A stretch of DNA of 64,000 nt from Bordetella parapertussis (GCA_945895265.1 CAMDEF010000012.1:1-64000), one strand, 5' to 3'. Shown: positions 24,559 through 34,265, counted from the first letter of the stretch. The notes: generated from the letters alone by a model not told the origin. Made by a program: numbers and translations.

Positions 24559-26655
24559 ATGACAACGACCGCTGACAATCACCCACTACACGGCCTGTTT
24601 GAACCGCAAACGGTCGCAATCTTAGGCGCGTCGTCTAATCCTAACAAATTAGGCGGCAGGCCAATTCGCTTTTTGCGCGATGGCGGCTTTCAAGGCAAGG
24701 TCTACCCTGTCAACAGCCGTAATGCCGAGATCCAAGGCTACCCGGCGTTTGCCTCGATTAAGGATATCCCGGGCCCCGTCGATCAAGCCATCATCATCTT
24801 GCCCGCGACGGCTTGCCAAGCGGCTCTGGAAGAATGCGGCGAAAAAGGTGTGAAGGTTGTTCAGGTGTTTAGCTCAGGCTTTGCAGAGGTCGGACCTGAG
24901 GGTGTGCTCGCACAAAAACAGTTAGTTGCCACCGCCAAGCGTTATGGAATGAAGCTGCTAGGTCCAAATTGCTTAGGCGTCGTTGGTGTCGTTAATCGCT
25001 TCTTTGCGACCTTTTCAACCGCGCTTGAAGCGCTCACCCCCTCGCCCGGCACGATATCAATCGCCACACAAAGTGGTGCCTTTGGTTCGTGCGCCTACTC
25101 GATTGCGATTCAACGCAAAATGGGGCTGAGCCGTATCGTAGCAACAGGCAACGAAGCCCATATTGATGTGGCTGAGTGTATCGATTATTTTGCGCAAGAC
25201 CCGGGCACTCAGGTGATCTGTGCCGCGATTGAAGGCTGCCAAGATGGTAATCGCCTGCGTGCCGCACTTTTGAAAGCAGCGCAAAACAGTAAGCCTGTGA
25301 TCATCATGAAAGTCGGTACGTCGTCGGTGGGCATTGCCGCTGCGGCCACGCACACAGGCTCGTTAGCGGGTAACGATGCGATCTACGACGCGATCTTCGC
25401 AGAGTGCGGGGCTTGGCGGGCACAGACGATCGAAGAGATGCTTGATGTTGCCTATTTTTGTTCGAAATTGCCAGTACCGCAGAATGATCAAGCGGGTATC
25501 GTCACCGTCTCGGGCGGTATTGGAATTTTAATGGCCGATGCAGCCGAAACCCACTCAATTACGCTCCCCGAACTGCCGCCTGTTGCCATACAAAAAATGG
25601 TTGAGTTATTACCGTTTGCACCGATTGGCAATCCGCTAGACACCACCGCGCAGGTGACAGCAGTCAAAGACGGTACGACGCGCACGATAGAGATCATCTT
25701 AACTGAGACCAATTGGTCAACCCTATTTTTATATATGGCTCAAAGTGCCTGCGCACCCAAGCGCTTTGAACCAATGCGCCATGCTCTGATCGCGCTGAAA
25801 CAAAGGCATCCAGAGCGCAGCCTGATCTTGATTGGCCCGTCGGATGATGCAGTTCGTCTGTCTCTTGAAAATGATGGTTTTATTGTGATGACGGATCCGA
25901 GCAGAGCAGTCGTTGCGGCCCATGCGTGTATCGCTATCGCGCAGCGCCGCAAGCACTTAGTCCCGATTCATCCGCGCCTAGCCACAACACACAAACTACA
26001 ACAGGTCCAAACTGAGGCCCAAGCCAAACAACTGTTAGCCCAGCATGGCCTCCCTATCTTGCAAGAGCGCACTTGTTCCACACGCCATGAAGCGATTGCG
26101 GCGGCAAAAGCACTTGGGATGCCGGTGGTTGTCAAAATATTATCGCCCGATATTCAACATAAAACTGAGATTGGCGGGGTGATTTTAAATCTGACTTCTG
26201 ACCAAGCGGTTGCCGACGCGTTTGACCTAGTGACCCAACGTGCCCAGACTACCCAGCCTCAGGCACGTATCGAGGGGGTGTTGGTCTCACAGATGGCAGG
26301 CGCTGGGCTTGAAACCATCTTAGGTGTGCACCAAGACCCTGTCTTCGGCCCAATGATTATGTTTGGCCTAGGCGGCATCTCGGTCGAGCTCTTTAAAGAT
26401 GTTGCCTTTGCCTCAGCGCCACTTTCGCAAGACTCGGCACAGGCGTTAATCAAACGGGTTCGTGCTTCAAAACTTTTGGCGGGCTGGCGAGGCCAAGCAC
26501 CCTATGACCAGCAGGCCTTAGTCGATGCGCTGATCGCACTATCAAACTTTGCGCTAACTTATTGCGACCAACTCGAAGGCGTCGACATCAATCCGTTTTT
26601 AGTGCAACACACGGGCGCTGTTTGCTTGGATGCTTTGGTTACAATACGCACTTGA
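24559..26655 (+). CDS. acyl-CoA synthetase, NDP-forming (acetate-CoA ligase family)
   Basis: A 698-residue fusion of the ADP-forming acyl-CoA synthetase type. The N-terminal CoA-binding Rossmann domain reads VAILGASSNPNKLGGRPI; a succinyl-CoA-synthetase-like part has LLGPNCLGVV and the phospho-His region THTGSLAGNDAIYDA near 265-280; the C-terminal ATP-grasp domain has V-V-K-I-L-S-P-D-I-Q-H-K-T-E-I-G-G-V. It makes an acyl-CoA from a carboxylic acid, CoA and ATP. Placed after the hydratase and dehydrogenases, it probably activates the acid that enters this pathway. Confidence 0.9.
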   Translation: MTTTADNHPLHGLFEPQTVAILGASSNPNKLGGRPIRFLRDGGFQGKVYPVNSRNAEIQGYPAFASIKDIPGPVDQAIIILPATACQAALEECGEKGVKVVQVFSSGFAEVGPEGVLAQKQLVATAKRYGMKLLGPNCLGVVGVVNRFFATFSTALEALTPSPGTISIATQSGAFGSCAYSIAIQRKMGLSRIVATGNEAHIDVAECIDYFAQDPGTQVICAAIEGCQDGNRLRAALLKAAQNSKPVIIMKVGTSSVGIAAAATHTGSLAGNDAIYDAIFAECGAWRAQTIEEMLDVAYFCSKLPVPQNDQAGIVTVSGGIGILMADAAETHSITLPELPPVAIQKMVELLPFAPIGNPLDTTAQVTAVKDGTTRTIEIILTETNWSTLFLYMAQSACAPKRFEPMRHALIALKQRHPERSLILIGPSDDAVRLSLENDGFIVMTDPSRAVVAAHACIAIAQRRKHLVPIHPRLATTHKLQQVQTEAQAKQLLAQHGLPILQERTCSTRHEAIAAAKALGMPVVVKILSPDIQHKTEIGGVILNLTSDQAVADAFDLVTQRAQTTQPQARIEGVLVSQMAGAGLETILGVHQDPVFGPMIMFGLGGISVELFKDVAFASAPLSQDSAQALIKRVRASKLLAGWRGQAPYDQQALVDALIALSNFALTYCDQLEGVDINPFLVQHTGAVCLDALVTIRT

Positions 26656-26680
26656 ATCAATCGATAAAAAGCGCGCGTCA

Positions 26681-27700
26681 ATGATCCCTTACCCCGAAAC
26701 ACTTTGGCAAATCATTTTGATGGCGCTGCTCTTGATCGCCGCAGTCCTTAACGCCGTACATCAAGCCGAAGTCATTGCGCACAAAACTGGCGAACCTCTA
26801 GGTACGCTTGTGTTAGCGATTTCAGTCACAATTATCGAAGTCGCGCTCATTGTTTCAATTATGCTGTCGGCAGGTGCCGATGGCGCTTTGATTGCACGCG
26901 ACTCAGTGTTTGCTGCAGTGATGATCGTGATGAATGGCGTCATTGGAGTTTCGATTTTTCTAGGTGGTTTGCGGCACCGCATTCTGTCGTTTCGAGTAGA
27001 GGGCACAAACTCAAGCCTTGCGGTCTTAATTGCGCTGGCAGTGCTCACGTTGGTCATGCCTAATTTCACCACGACCACTCCGGGCCCGACGTTTTCAAAT
27101 AGTCAATTGATGCTAGCGGGGGTTTTGTCTTTAGTTCTCTATGGCACGTTTGTGTTTATTCAAACGGTGCGTCATCGCGACTATTTTTTACCCACACACG
27201 ACACCGAACTTGTCGACCCTGAGAGCCATGCGCCTGCACCGTCAAATACTAAAACACTGATCAGCGTGGTCTTGCTACTGATCTCGTTAGTGGCTGTGGT
27301 CGTACTGGCTAAGGCACTCAGCCCCTCAATCGAATCTGCAATCGATACTGTCGGCGCTCCGCGCTCGGTCGTCGGCATTGCTATCGCACTTTTGGTACTA
27401 CTCCCCGAAGGAGTGGCTGCCACCCGCGCTGCAATGGCAAATCGTCTTCAAACTAGCCTAAACCTCTCACTTGGTTCGGCGCTTGCCAGTATCGGGCTCA
27501 CCATCCCGGCAGTCGCTTTTATCTCGATCTCTTTTGATTTGCCGTTGAGCTTAGGCGTTGATAGTCTGGGCATGACGTTTTTAGCTCTGACCTTTCTACT
27601 GAGCCTGCTGACCATCGCCATTGGGCGCGCCACGGTGTTGCAAGGCGTCGTGCACTTAGTCGTTTTTGCAGCCTATCTGTTTTTAAGCTTGGTACCCTAA
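26681..27700 (+). CDS. chaA: calcium/proton antiporter, ChaA family
   Basis: A 339-residue integral membrane exchanger with about eleven hydrophobic segments. The two CaCA alpha repeats are visible: TIIEVALIVSIML near 58-70 and LLPEGVAATRAAMANRLQTS, then L-N-L-S-L-G-S-A-L-A-S-I-G-L-T-I-P, near 250-280. Each holds the acidic ion-binding residue. An acidic cytoplasmic loop divides the halves. The frame is open from 26630, overlapping the synthetase, but 26681 gives the usual short N-terminus before the first TM. It exports Ca or Na in exchange for protons; its link to the upstream operon looks accidental. Confidence 0.87.
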   Translation: MIPYPETLWQIILMALLLIAAVLNAVHQAEVIAHKTGEPLGTLVLAISVTIIEVALIVSIMLSAGADGALIARDSVFAAVMIVMNGVIGVSIFLGGLRHRILSFRVEGTNSSLAVLIALAVLTLVMPNFTTTTPGPTFSNSQLMLAGVLSLVLYGTFVFIQTVRHRDYFLPTHDTELVDPESHAPAPSNTKTLISVVLLLISLVAVVVLAKALSPSIESAIDTVGAPRSVVGIAIALLVLLPEGVAATRAAMANRLQTSLNLSLGSALASIGLTIPAVAFISISFDLPLSLGVDSLGMTFLALTFLLSLLTIAIGRATVLQGVVHLVVFAAYLFLSLVP

Positions 27701-27724
27701 GTCGGCAGCGTCTAAAATAGACAG

Positions 27725-28241
27725 ATGAACACACACGCCAGCACGACAAACCCTGAATCTGAAGAGCCAACCCAAGAATCCGACGTCATCCACGAAGCTC
27801 GTCTGTGGGCACAAAAGGGCTGGACAGCGCGGGTGATAAAAAATGAAGACGACGATGGTTGGGCCGTTGAGATGACCCCTGATGGTCAGGCTGAGCCCGC
27901 CTTGACCGGTCCTTGGACCATGGGGCCGCGATAAAAAGAACCCCAAGCCTTTAGATATCAACGCCTTTAACACGCTGGTTAAAACCGCGTCTGAGGTGGT
28001 GCGCCGTCACGAACAACACCTGCAAGCCACACTTCACAAAAAACTGACAGTCACTGCCAACAATCAACAGATCACTGTGGCCTTGGATATCGTCTTAGAC
28101 GAAGACGATCCGCACGCACTCTTAAGCGCCACAGATCTTGATGGGAATGAGTTGGCGCAAATCAAAGTTAAACCTGATTTCAAACTCAACTCAAACAGCG
28201 CCCACGCGTGGATTGACAGCGAGTACGCTAAGCCGAAGTAA
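27725..28241 (+). pseudogene. small conserved-looking acidic protein split by a one-base frameshift
   Basis: Two consecutive frames appear: 27725-27934 (ends G-P-W-T-M-G-P-R) and a second that is open from within the first and ends at 28241. The second has no plausible start but reads naturally if one G is removed from the GGGG run at 27922-27925: the junction becomes WTMGRDKKNPKPLDINAFNT, followed by L-V-K-T-A-S-E-V-V-R-R-H-E. The joined protein would be 171 residues, hydrophilic, with no signal or TM segment. Its function is not known to me. As with the dehydrogenase at 24308, the lesion is a homopolymer change. Confidence 0.65.
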
Positions 28242-28252
28242 CTCGGCAATCA

Positions 28253-28283
28253 CGAGCGCTTTGTTGGGTGAACAAAGCGCTCG
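28253..28283. terminator. bidirectional hairpin between convergent genes
   Basis: CGAGCGCTTTGTT and AACAAAGCGCTCG form a perfect 13-bp stem with a five-base loop between the small gene (plus) and the carbonic anhydrase (minus). No long T run follows on either strand, so termination efficiency is uncertain. Confidence 0.6.
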
Positions 28284-28300
28284 CAAGAGACTGAGGCAAA

Positions 28301-28870
28301 TTAGCTAAACAGTTCAACTTTGCCATCAAGAGCCATCAAACCCAATTGGCTTCCTAGTTTGGGTTGGCGCTTGGCCAACTCTGCCTTGAAAGTCAGTAAC
28401 GCATTTTTATGTGTTTGGGTCTCTGCGGCGGGTGTCGCAACAGACGCTTCGCCATAAGCAATTTTTGCAGCACCACAATCACGATGATTCACAACAATCA
28501 CTTGCTTGATATTGTGCAACTGAATCGAAGCCGCGAGATTTTCCCAGAAGGTTTCTTGCCAGGCTTTGAAGGCCGGTGCAACGACGCCAATTGAGGCACC
28601 TGCAACAGTGAAAGCACTGTACTTGTCAGCCAAGCCATCTTTGACTTGACGATCAAACACAGGCTTTTGAAAACGTGGGTCGATACAGGACAACAACATT
28701 GCTTCGTAGTTACCGGAAGCGGCAAACGATAACTGAGGTGCCAGGAAGGCGGCCAAGCCAACGCCCGCGGCACCACGTAAAAAATCACGTCGGCTATGCG
28801 CAGGCGACAACATGTCTGCACAGCAAGCGCAAGACAGACCAGAATAGGAAGATGAGTTCGACGATGACAT
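28301..28870 (-). CDS. beta-carbonic anhydrase-like protein with Tat signal
   Basis: A 189-residue protein. The N-terminus carries a twin-arginine export motif S-R-R-D-F-L-R followed by a hydrophobic stretch ending SFAASG, so it should be exported folded. The beta-carbonic anhydrase zinc site is complete: Cys62 with Asp64-Arg66 (SCIDPR), His129 and Cys132 (NHRDCG). It should interconvert CO2 and bicarbonate in the periplasm, or be an inactive relative. Cys-rich residues C14, C16, C17 before the RR motif are odd. It is convergent with the small gene upstream. Confidence 0.82.
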   Translation of the reverse strand: MSSSNSSSYSGLSCACCADMLSPAHSRRDFLRGAAGVGLAAFLAPQLSFAASGNYEAMLLSCIDPRFQKPVFDRQVKDGLADKYSAFTVAGASIGVVAPAFKAWQETFWENLAASIQLHNIKQVIVVNHRDCGAAKIAYGEASVATPAAETQTHKNALLTFKAELAKRQPKLGSQLGLMALDGKVELFS

Positions 28871-29056
28871 AAAAAACCTCTAAGAAAAGGAATCAGACCA
28901 GAGAGAGCATAGTACCGAATAAGATTAACCATTAAGACGAACTGAATACAACCCCGAGGAGCGCAGAAACCAAGAATAAGCAATAGATGTGAGGATTTGT
29001 GATGATTTATGTCATGGGGCTCGTCGCGCAGACCCCGCAAGTCACATCAACCCGCG

Positions 29057-29875
29057 TTAATCGTCAGCACCACAAATTAACCTTAGATAGTGCTGCAACC
29101 CTTTGCCCTGATCCCACTGGCGCGCATACCCAAGCGACACTTCTTCAAACCTCACGCCGTCACGCCAATCGGTGTGGCGCACGTGCAGGTGGCCGCTCAC
29201 GGCAACGTCTGCACGAAAGCGCACATGCCAATCATGCGTACGTCGCGTGCCGCACCAAGGGGTAAAACGCGGCACGCGTGGGATGCGAACCAAGTCTTCG
29301 CGCAGCGGAAAATGGCTCACTAAAATCGTACGCGCCGTCGGGGCAAGCTCACGCTCAAAGCGCGCCTCTGCCGCATCGCAAAGTGTTGCGTTCCATTGAT
29401 CCATTGTCTTCATGACACCAGGCTTGATCGCGATTTCATCGGTGCACACATTATCGATTTCAGCAGCCCACTCGACCACATCCTCTCGACTGACATGGTC
29501 AGGCCGAAAACTATAGTCGTACAACGTGAATAACGGCACGATCACTGCACCTGTTGGCGGAAACACTACCCACGGGTCCTCAGGCGTCACCACCCCAAAA
29601 CGCCTGGCTGCATGCACAAGTTCAGCATATTTCTTTGGGCTCGTCATGACCTCTCGACGTCGATCAACAAGCCATAGCTCGTGGTTACCAGGCACCCAAA
29701 ACACTTTTGCAAATTTTTGAGTGCACAACATAAAGGCTTCAATCAGGAGCTCAGTGCTTTCACAAATGTCACCCGCTAAGATCAACCAGTCAGCAGGATG
29801 GGCAGGCAAGGCGCGCAAACCTTGGCGGTTAGATTCAACACCAAGATGTAAATCGGAAATTGCCCAAAGTTTCAT
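29057..29875 (-). CDS. calcineurin-like metallophosphoesterase
   Basis: A 272-residue cytosolic protein with the five metallophosphoesterase blocks in order: SDLHLG (9), GDICES near 36, GNHELW near 63, SHFPLR near 191 and GHLHVRH near 231. These residues bind two metal ions. Family members hydrolyse phosphomonoesters, diesters or nucleotides; the substrate cannot be read. It is a single gene; a short duplicated TCATTGTTTAT at its start (29872-29882 and about 29922-29932) is the only notable upstream feature. The 242 bases beyond it to kdgK hold no gene. Confidence 0.85.
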   Translation of the reverse strand: MKLWAISDLHLGVESNRQGLRALPAHPADWLILAGDICESTELLIEAFMLCTQKFAKVFWVPGNHELWLVDRRREVMTSPKKYAELVHAARRFGVVTPEDPWVVFPPTGAVIVPLFTLYDYSFRPDHVSREDVVEWAAEIDNVCTDEIAIKPGVMKTMDQWNATLCDAAEARFERELAPTARTILVSHFPLREDLVRIPRVPRFTPWCGTRRTHDWHVRFRADVAVSGHLHVRHTDWRDGVRFEEVSLGYARQWDQGKGLQHYLRLICGADD

Positions 29876-30117
29876 TGTTTATTGGCTAGAAAATTTCATG
29901 GCGCAGTGGCTATAGACTGTCATTGTTTATCTGCTAAAAAAACGAACCAAAATCGATCAAATCGCACACAATCCACTTGACGCTGTTGATTTTCGCATAG
30001 GACAGAGCCCACTGCCCTTCTTGCCGGCAACAGCCTGCTCTAGTAACCTGTGGAAAACAATCCCAAGCGCTGTTGACCTTTACCCCAACCCCTTACGAAA
30101 AATGGCCGTAGCTTCAC

Positions 30118-31098
30118 ATGGTTTTCACCACAACACGTCACGAAAAGAATATTGATGTCGTTGCGCTGGGCGAGGCCATGGTTGAATTCAACCAAACCTC
30201 ACCTACCCAACCTCAATATTTGCAAGGCTTTGGCGGCGACACCAGTAATGCGGTGATTGCAGCCGCGCGTGCTGGGGTGCGCACCGTTTACCTGACCCGC
30301 TTAGGCGATGATCTCTTTGCGCAACAACTGCGTCAACTTTGGCAAACAGAAGGTGTCAACACAGAAGGTCTCGAACTAGATACGCATGCGCCTACCGGCA
30401 TTTATTTTGTGACCCATGGCCCAGAAGGCCACGCCTTCAGCTACCGGCGCGCAGAATCGGCCGCCAGCAAAATGAACGTCAACTGGCTCTCGGGCACTCC
30501 TGCTGCGATCATCGGGCGCGCAAAATGGCTGCACGTATCCGGCATATCGCTGGCGATTTCTGAACAAGCCTGTAATACCGTGTTTGCTGCGCTCGACATT
30601 GCGCGACGCTCTCGTACCTTGGTGTCCTTTGATTCAAATCTCAGGCTTAAGCTTTGGTCGATTGAGCGCGCGCGCATTCATATCGCGAATACAGTCAGTC
30701 GCTGTGATTTGTTTTTGCCCAGCCTCGAGGACATGACCAGACTCACTGGGTTAACTGACCCAGAAGCCATCACGCGTTGGTCGCACGATCAAGGGGCATC
30801 CCGCGTCGTGCTTAAACTTGGCGCACAAGGTGCGTTAGTCAGTGAGCAACGCCTGCCAGCCAGTAAGACTGGTCGGCCTAAATATGACTCAGTATTCATC
30901 CCCGGTCGTGCTGTCAGTATGGTTGATGCCACTGGCGCGGGCGATTGTTTTTGCGGCAACATCCTAGCCAGACTATCGCTAGGGGATGACTTAGTCACGG
31001 CAGCCCGCTATGCCAACACTGCAGCCTCTATAGCGGTACAAAACTGGGGCGCCGTCGCTTGCTTGCCAACTGCGCAACAAGTACAAGCCGCCGTGTAA
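30118..31098 (+). CDS. kdgK: 2-dehydro-3-deoxygluconokinase
   Basis: A 326-residue PfkB-family sugar kinase that phosphorylates KDG to KDPG using ATP. Seen are the N-terminal GEAMVEFN, the GGDTSNAVIAAARAG motif that binds the sugar, and the C-terminal ATP signature ATGAGDCFCGNI with catalytic Asp276. The neighbouring eda gene, convergent at 31173-31841, encodes the aldolase that cleaves the product, so the two make a lower Entner-Doudoroff pair for hexuronate or aldonate breakdown. A weak TTGACG at 29977 could be a -35 box. I chose the first ATG. Confidence 0.88.
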   Translation: MVFTTTRHEKNIDVVALGEAMVEFNQTSPTQPQYLQGFGGDTSNAVIAAARAGVRTVYLTRLGDDLFAQQLRQLWQTEGVNTEGLELDTHAPTGIYFVTHGPEGHAFSYRRAESAASKMNVNWLSGTPAAIIGRAKWLHVSGISLAISEQACNTVFAALDIARRSRTLVSFDSNLRLKLWSIERARIHIANTVSRCDLFLPSLEDMTRLTGLTDPEAITRWSHDQGASRVVLKLGAQGALVSEQRLPASKTGRPKYDSVFIPGRAVSMVDATGAGDCFCGNILARLSLGDDLVTAARYANTAASIAVQNWGAVACLPTAQQVQAAV

Positions 31099-31172
31099 CC
31101 GGGTGACAGCTCGCGGTCTCAGACACAAGCGCAGCACAACCCTAGCATCATCACTTCAAAAAACACCAGCAC

Positions 31173-31841
31173 TTAGCCGGGATGAGACACACTGTTTTGC
31201 GAACCTAGCTTAGCCGTTTGGCGCGCCAAGGTTTCGATGCGCGCGTAATCAGCCTGAACCAAAGCCTCTGCCGGCACTAACCAAGACCCGCCCACACAGG
31301 CCACATTAGGCAAGGCTAAAAACTCACCTGCGTTTTGCGCTGTGATCCCGCCAGTTGGGCAAAATTGAATGTGCGAGAAAGGGCCATACAACGCTTTGAG
31401 CATCGCCACACCGCCTGCCTGCATTGCCGGAAAAAACTTCAATTCGGTATAACCATCGTGTTGAGCCTGCATGATTTCGCTGGCGGTGGCGACGCCCGGC
31501 AGTAACGGCAACACACGGTCGCGGCAAGCAGCCCCCAATTGCGTCGTATACCCAGGGCTAACGGCAAACCGAGCACCTGCTTCAAGGCAGGCATCAACGT
31601 CGCGCGCATGACATACCGTGCCCGCCCCCACAATCGCCTCAGGCACCTCGGCTCGAATGACGCGCATACACTCTAGTGCAACAGACGTGCGCAAGGTGAT
31701 CTCTAGCATCCGGATACCACCTGCCATCAAGGCGCGCGCAAGTGGCACGGCATGCGCGACATCATGCAAGACGATCACCGGAATCACCGGTGCATCTTGC
31801 ATCACTTGTTTAGCCGTCAACGAAACAAAAGACTGTGCCAT
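31173..31841 (-). CDS. eda: KDPG (2-dehydro-3-deoxyphosphogluconate) aldolase
   Basis: A 222-residue class I aldolase that splits KDPG into pyruvate and glyceraldehyde-3-phosphate. The catalytic Glu47 (LEITLRT) and the Schiff-base Lys135 (ELKFFPAM) are at the same places as E45 and K133 in E. coli Eda. GAGTV and the phosphate-binding CPTGGI and VGGSWL are also present. It is convergent with kdgK, with 74 bases between the stops and no clear terminator there. About 100 bases separate its start from the ispH stop upstream. Confidence 0.93.
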   Translation of the reverse strand: MAQSFVSLTAKQVMQDAPVIPVIVLHDVAHAVPLARALMAGGIRMLEITLRTSVALECMRVIRAEVPEAIVGAGTVCHARDVDACLEAGARFAVSPGYTTQLGAACRDRVLPLLPGVATASEIMQAQHDGYTELKFFPAMQAGGVAMLKALYGPFSHIQFCPTGGITAQNAGEFLALPNVACVGGSWLVPAEALVQADYARIETLARQTAKLGSQNSVSHPG

Positions 31842-31941
31842 TTAACCTTCCTGTCTTGCTGACTATCTCCAGTCGCTTGTCACCAACACGCTCAGCGGTT
31901 TAACGCTTGGTAACATTCAAAGCCTTTGAACAAAAATCGTC

Positions 31942-32952
31942 TCATTCAACGATCTTGCTGTCACCTGACTCAGTCACCTTTCGTGACAAACCTTTAGGCA
32001 GAGGAAACGAAACATTTTCGTGCAAGCCTGGCATAGTGCGCACCGAAATCGCGCCCAAAGACTTCAAGCGTTCAATGACTTGCTGCACCAACAGTTCAGG
32101 CGCCGAGGCACCTGCTGTAATCCCTATACGACTACGACCAACCAGCCAGGCTGGGTCAATCGCCTCTGCACCATCAATCAGATAGGCTGGTATCCCTTTA
32201 CGCTCGGCGACTTCGCGCAATCGATTTGAATTTGAACTGTTTGCGCTGCCTACCACCAAGACAAGATCAGACTCTGGGGCCAGCACCTTGACAGCATCTT
32301 GACGATTTTGCGTGGCGTAGCAGATATCACTTTTTTTAGGCTCAACGATTAAGGGGTATTTTGTGCGTAACGCTGTGGCGACCGCCGCCGCATCATCGAC
32401 AGACAGCGTGGTTTGGGTCACAAACGCCAGTTGCGCAGGGTTGGTCACTTGCAACGCCAATACGTCTTCTACGGTTTCAACCAGAAACATCCCATCTTTC
32501 GCCTGACCGATCGTGCCCTCAACCTCAGGGTGCCCCTTATGGCCAATCATGATGATTTCTCGTCCAGCCGCGCGCATGCGTTCGACCTCAATGTGCACCT
32601 TGGTGACTAGTGGGCAAGTTGCGTCAAACACCTGCAAGCCTCGATGCTCTGCGTCTTGGCGCACAGCTTTTGACACGCCATGCGCCGAAAACACCACAAT
32701 GCCGCCTGGCGGCACTTGCTCAAGCTCGTCAATAAACACGGCGCCTTTGGTACGCAAATCTTCAACCACATAGCGGTTGTGGACGATTTCGTGTCGAACA
32801 TAAATCGGTGCGCCATGCAGCTCGAGCGCGCGTTCAACGATATCGATCGCACGATCAACACCTGCACAAAAACCCCGAGGCTGGGCTAGCAAAATTTCAG
32901 CGTTTTGGCTGGGTAGATTTTTTAGATCGACGCTTGAGACCACTGTCATCAC
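31942..32952 (-). CDS. ispH: 4-hydroxy-3-methylbut-2-enyl diphosphate reductase
   Basis: A 336-residue enzyme, the last step of the MEP isoprenoid pathway, making IPP and DMAPP. The three cysteines that hold its iron-sulfur cluster are at Cys29 (PRGFCAGV), Cys113 (DATCPLV) and Cys211 (SDICYATQ); the TQTTLS segment and E-x-T-like proton relay are present. It overlaps fkpB by four bases, the conserved fkpB-ispH pair, and both are transcribed away from radC. Essential housekeeping gene, no anomalies seen. Confidence 0.96.
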   Translation of the reverse strand: MMTVVSSVDLKNLPSQNAEILLAQPRGFCAGVDRAIDIVERALELHGAPIYVRHEIVHNRYVVEDLRTKGAVFIDELEQVPPGGIVVFSAHGVSKAVRQDAEHRGLQVFDATCPLVTKVHIEVERMRAAGREIIMIGHKGHPEVEGTIGQAKDGMFLVETVEDVLALQVTNPAQLAFVTQTTLSVDDAAAVATALRTKYPLIVEPKKSDICYATQNRQDAVKVLAPESDLVLVVGSANSSNSNRLREVAERKGIPAYLIDGAEAIDPAWLVGRSRIGITAGASAPELLVQQVIERLKSLGAISVRTMPGLHENVSFPLPKGLSRKVTESGDSKIVE

Positions 32953-33425
32953 AACACCCCTAGCAAATCGATATCCACACGCAGAGTGATCCCAGCCAAA
33001 GGATGGTTGAAATCGAATAAAGCACTGTCATCACCAAGTTCTTTCAACACGCCTGAGTAGCGCCCGCCGTTCGGCGCAGTGAACTCAACCATGTCCCCTG
33101 GGGTAAAGCCCGCATCAGAGCCTGCATTCTCAGTGAGCATCGCGCGCGACACACGCTGAAGCAAGTCAGGATTGCGGTCGCCATACGCGTCTTGAGGTTT
33201 CAAGGTGTAGCTAAAACAATCGCCCTCAGGGCGCCCCAGCAAAGGGGTCTCCATACCGGGCGACCATTGCCCACCACCGAGTTGCAAGGTCGCTGGACGA
33301 CCCGTAAAGGTATCCATAAACGTCGAGCCTGCGGCGGGGCCGCTTTCAAGAACGATGCGATAGTGCAAGGTCAGGTAAGAATCCGCACGGACAACGGGCG
33401 GCGCGTTTGTAGTTTGATCAGTCAA
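32949..33425 (-). CDS. fkpB: FKBP-type peptidyl-prolyl isomerase, SlpA/FkpB type
   Basis: A 158-residue cytosolic FKBP of the SlyD/SlpA class. It has YLTLHYRI at the start, [12 protein letters not shown] followed by PLLG in the isomerase face, and the inserted chaperone (IF) domain between. No C-terminal histidine tail is seen, so SlpA (FkpB) fits better than SlyD. It leads ispH with a four-base overlap. Only 51 bases divide its start from the divergent radC, which must hold two promoters. Confidence 0.88.
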   Translation of the reverse strand: MTDQTTNAPPVVRADSYLTLHYRIVLESGPAAGSTFMDTFTGRPATLQLGGGQWSPGMETPLLGRPEGDCFSYTLKPQDAYGDRNPDLLQRVSRAMLTENAGSDAGFTPGDMVEFTAPNGGRYSGVLKELGDDSALFDFNHPLAGITLRVDIDLLGVL

Positions 33426-33476
33426 AATCTGTCACCGTATCAGGCTTGGCAAAACGCCTATTTTAGAGCCTTCGAG

Positions 33477-34154
33477 ATGACCCTGCGCGATACCATCCCT
33501 TTGAACCAACGTCCGCGCGAGCGCTTGTTGCAAGCCGGCCCCTCCGCACTCACCGACGCCGAGCTACTGGCGCTGATTTTAGGCACGGGTACGCGTGGCC
33601 AGCATGCAATCGCCTTGGCTCAAGCCCTCTTGGTCAAATTTGGCGGGGTCAGGCCGCTTTTGAGCGCCAAGATCATCGAGCTACGGGGTATCTGCGGCCT
33701 GGGCGACGCCAGAATCTGTCAGTTATCTGCCATTTCGGCTCTGGCCCAACGCGCGCTCGAAGAAGATCTGAAACGCGACTGCTCACTCAAAAATCCGACC
33801 CAAGTCAGGGCCTATTGCACAGCGTTGCTAGGGCATGCGTCGATCGAGCGTTGCGTGGCGCTATTTTTAGATAATCAACACCGTCTGATTCACACCGCCG
33901 AGATTTCGCGCGGCACCCTCACTGAAACAACGATCTATCCACGCGAGCTGGTCAAGGCTGGCTTAGCGCACCACGCCGCCGCAGTGATTTTGGCGCATAA
34001 CCACCCCTCGGGATGGGCCAAAGCAAGCCGCGCGGATATTGAGCTGACGCGGCAACTCAAGCAATCGTTAGCCGTGGTGGATATCACCTTGCTCGATCAC
34101 TTAGTCATTGCTGCGAATCAAGTGGTGTCGATTGCCGAACTGGGGCAGTGCTAA
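33477..34154 (+). CDS. radC: RadC-family JAB/MPN-domain protein
   Basis: A 225-residue protein. I place the start at ATG 33477; the open frame upstream of this runs antisense through fkpB and is not coding. It has the RPRERLLQAG N-terminus, a helix-hairpin-helix stretch (G-I-C-G-L-G-D-A), and the C-terminal RadC JAMM-like domain with E-I-S-R-G-T-L-T and the metal motif HNHPSG followed by a downstream Asp. The function in bacteria is uncertain despite the old DNA-repair name. It ends before a strong bidirectional terminator. Confidence 0.92.
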   Translation: MTLRDTIPLNQRPRERLLQAGPSALTDAELLALILGTGTRGQHAIALAQALLVKFGGVRPLLSAKIIELRGICGLGDARICQLSAISALAQRALEEDLKRDCSLKNPTQVRAYCTALLGHASIERCVALFLDNQHRLIHTAEISRGTLTETTIYPRELVKAGLAHHAAAVILAHNHPSGWAKASRADIELTRQLKQSLAVVDITLLDHLVIAANQVVSIAELGQC

Positions 34155-34237
34155 GCGCTGTCAGCCTGAGCAGTGCGCAACGGCTAGCAGCGCCGGTTCA
34201 AAGCACTGAGCCGATGCGCCGGTTCGGAGTACCCAAA

Positions 34238-34265
34238 AAATAAGACAGCTCGCGCTGTCTTATTT
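34238..34265. terminator. bidirectional intrinsic terminator
   Basis: AAATAAGACAGC and GCTGTCTTATTT form a perfect 12-bp stem with loop TCGC, with A and T tracts inside and beyond the stem. It lies between convergent radC and the thiolase gene and serves both strands. Confidence 0.85.

Noticed and set aside
33192..33476. Long N-terminal extension of the RadC frame
   Set aside because: It is antisense to fkpB and has no RadC family residues; ATG 33477 begins the conserved part.
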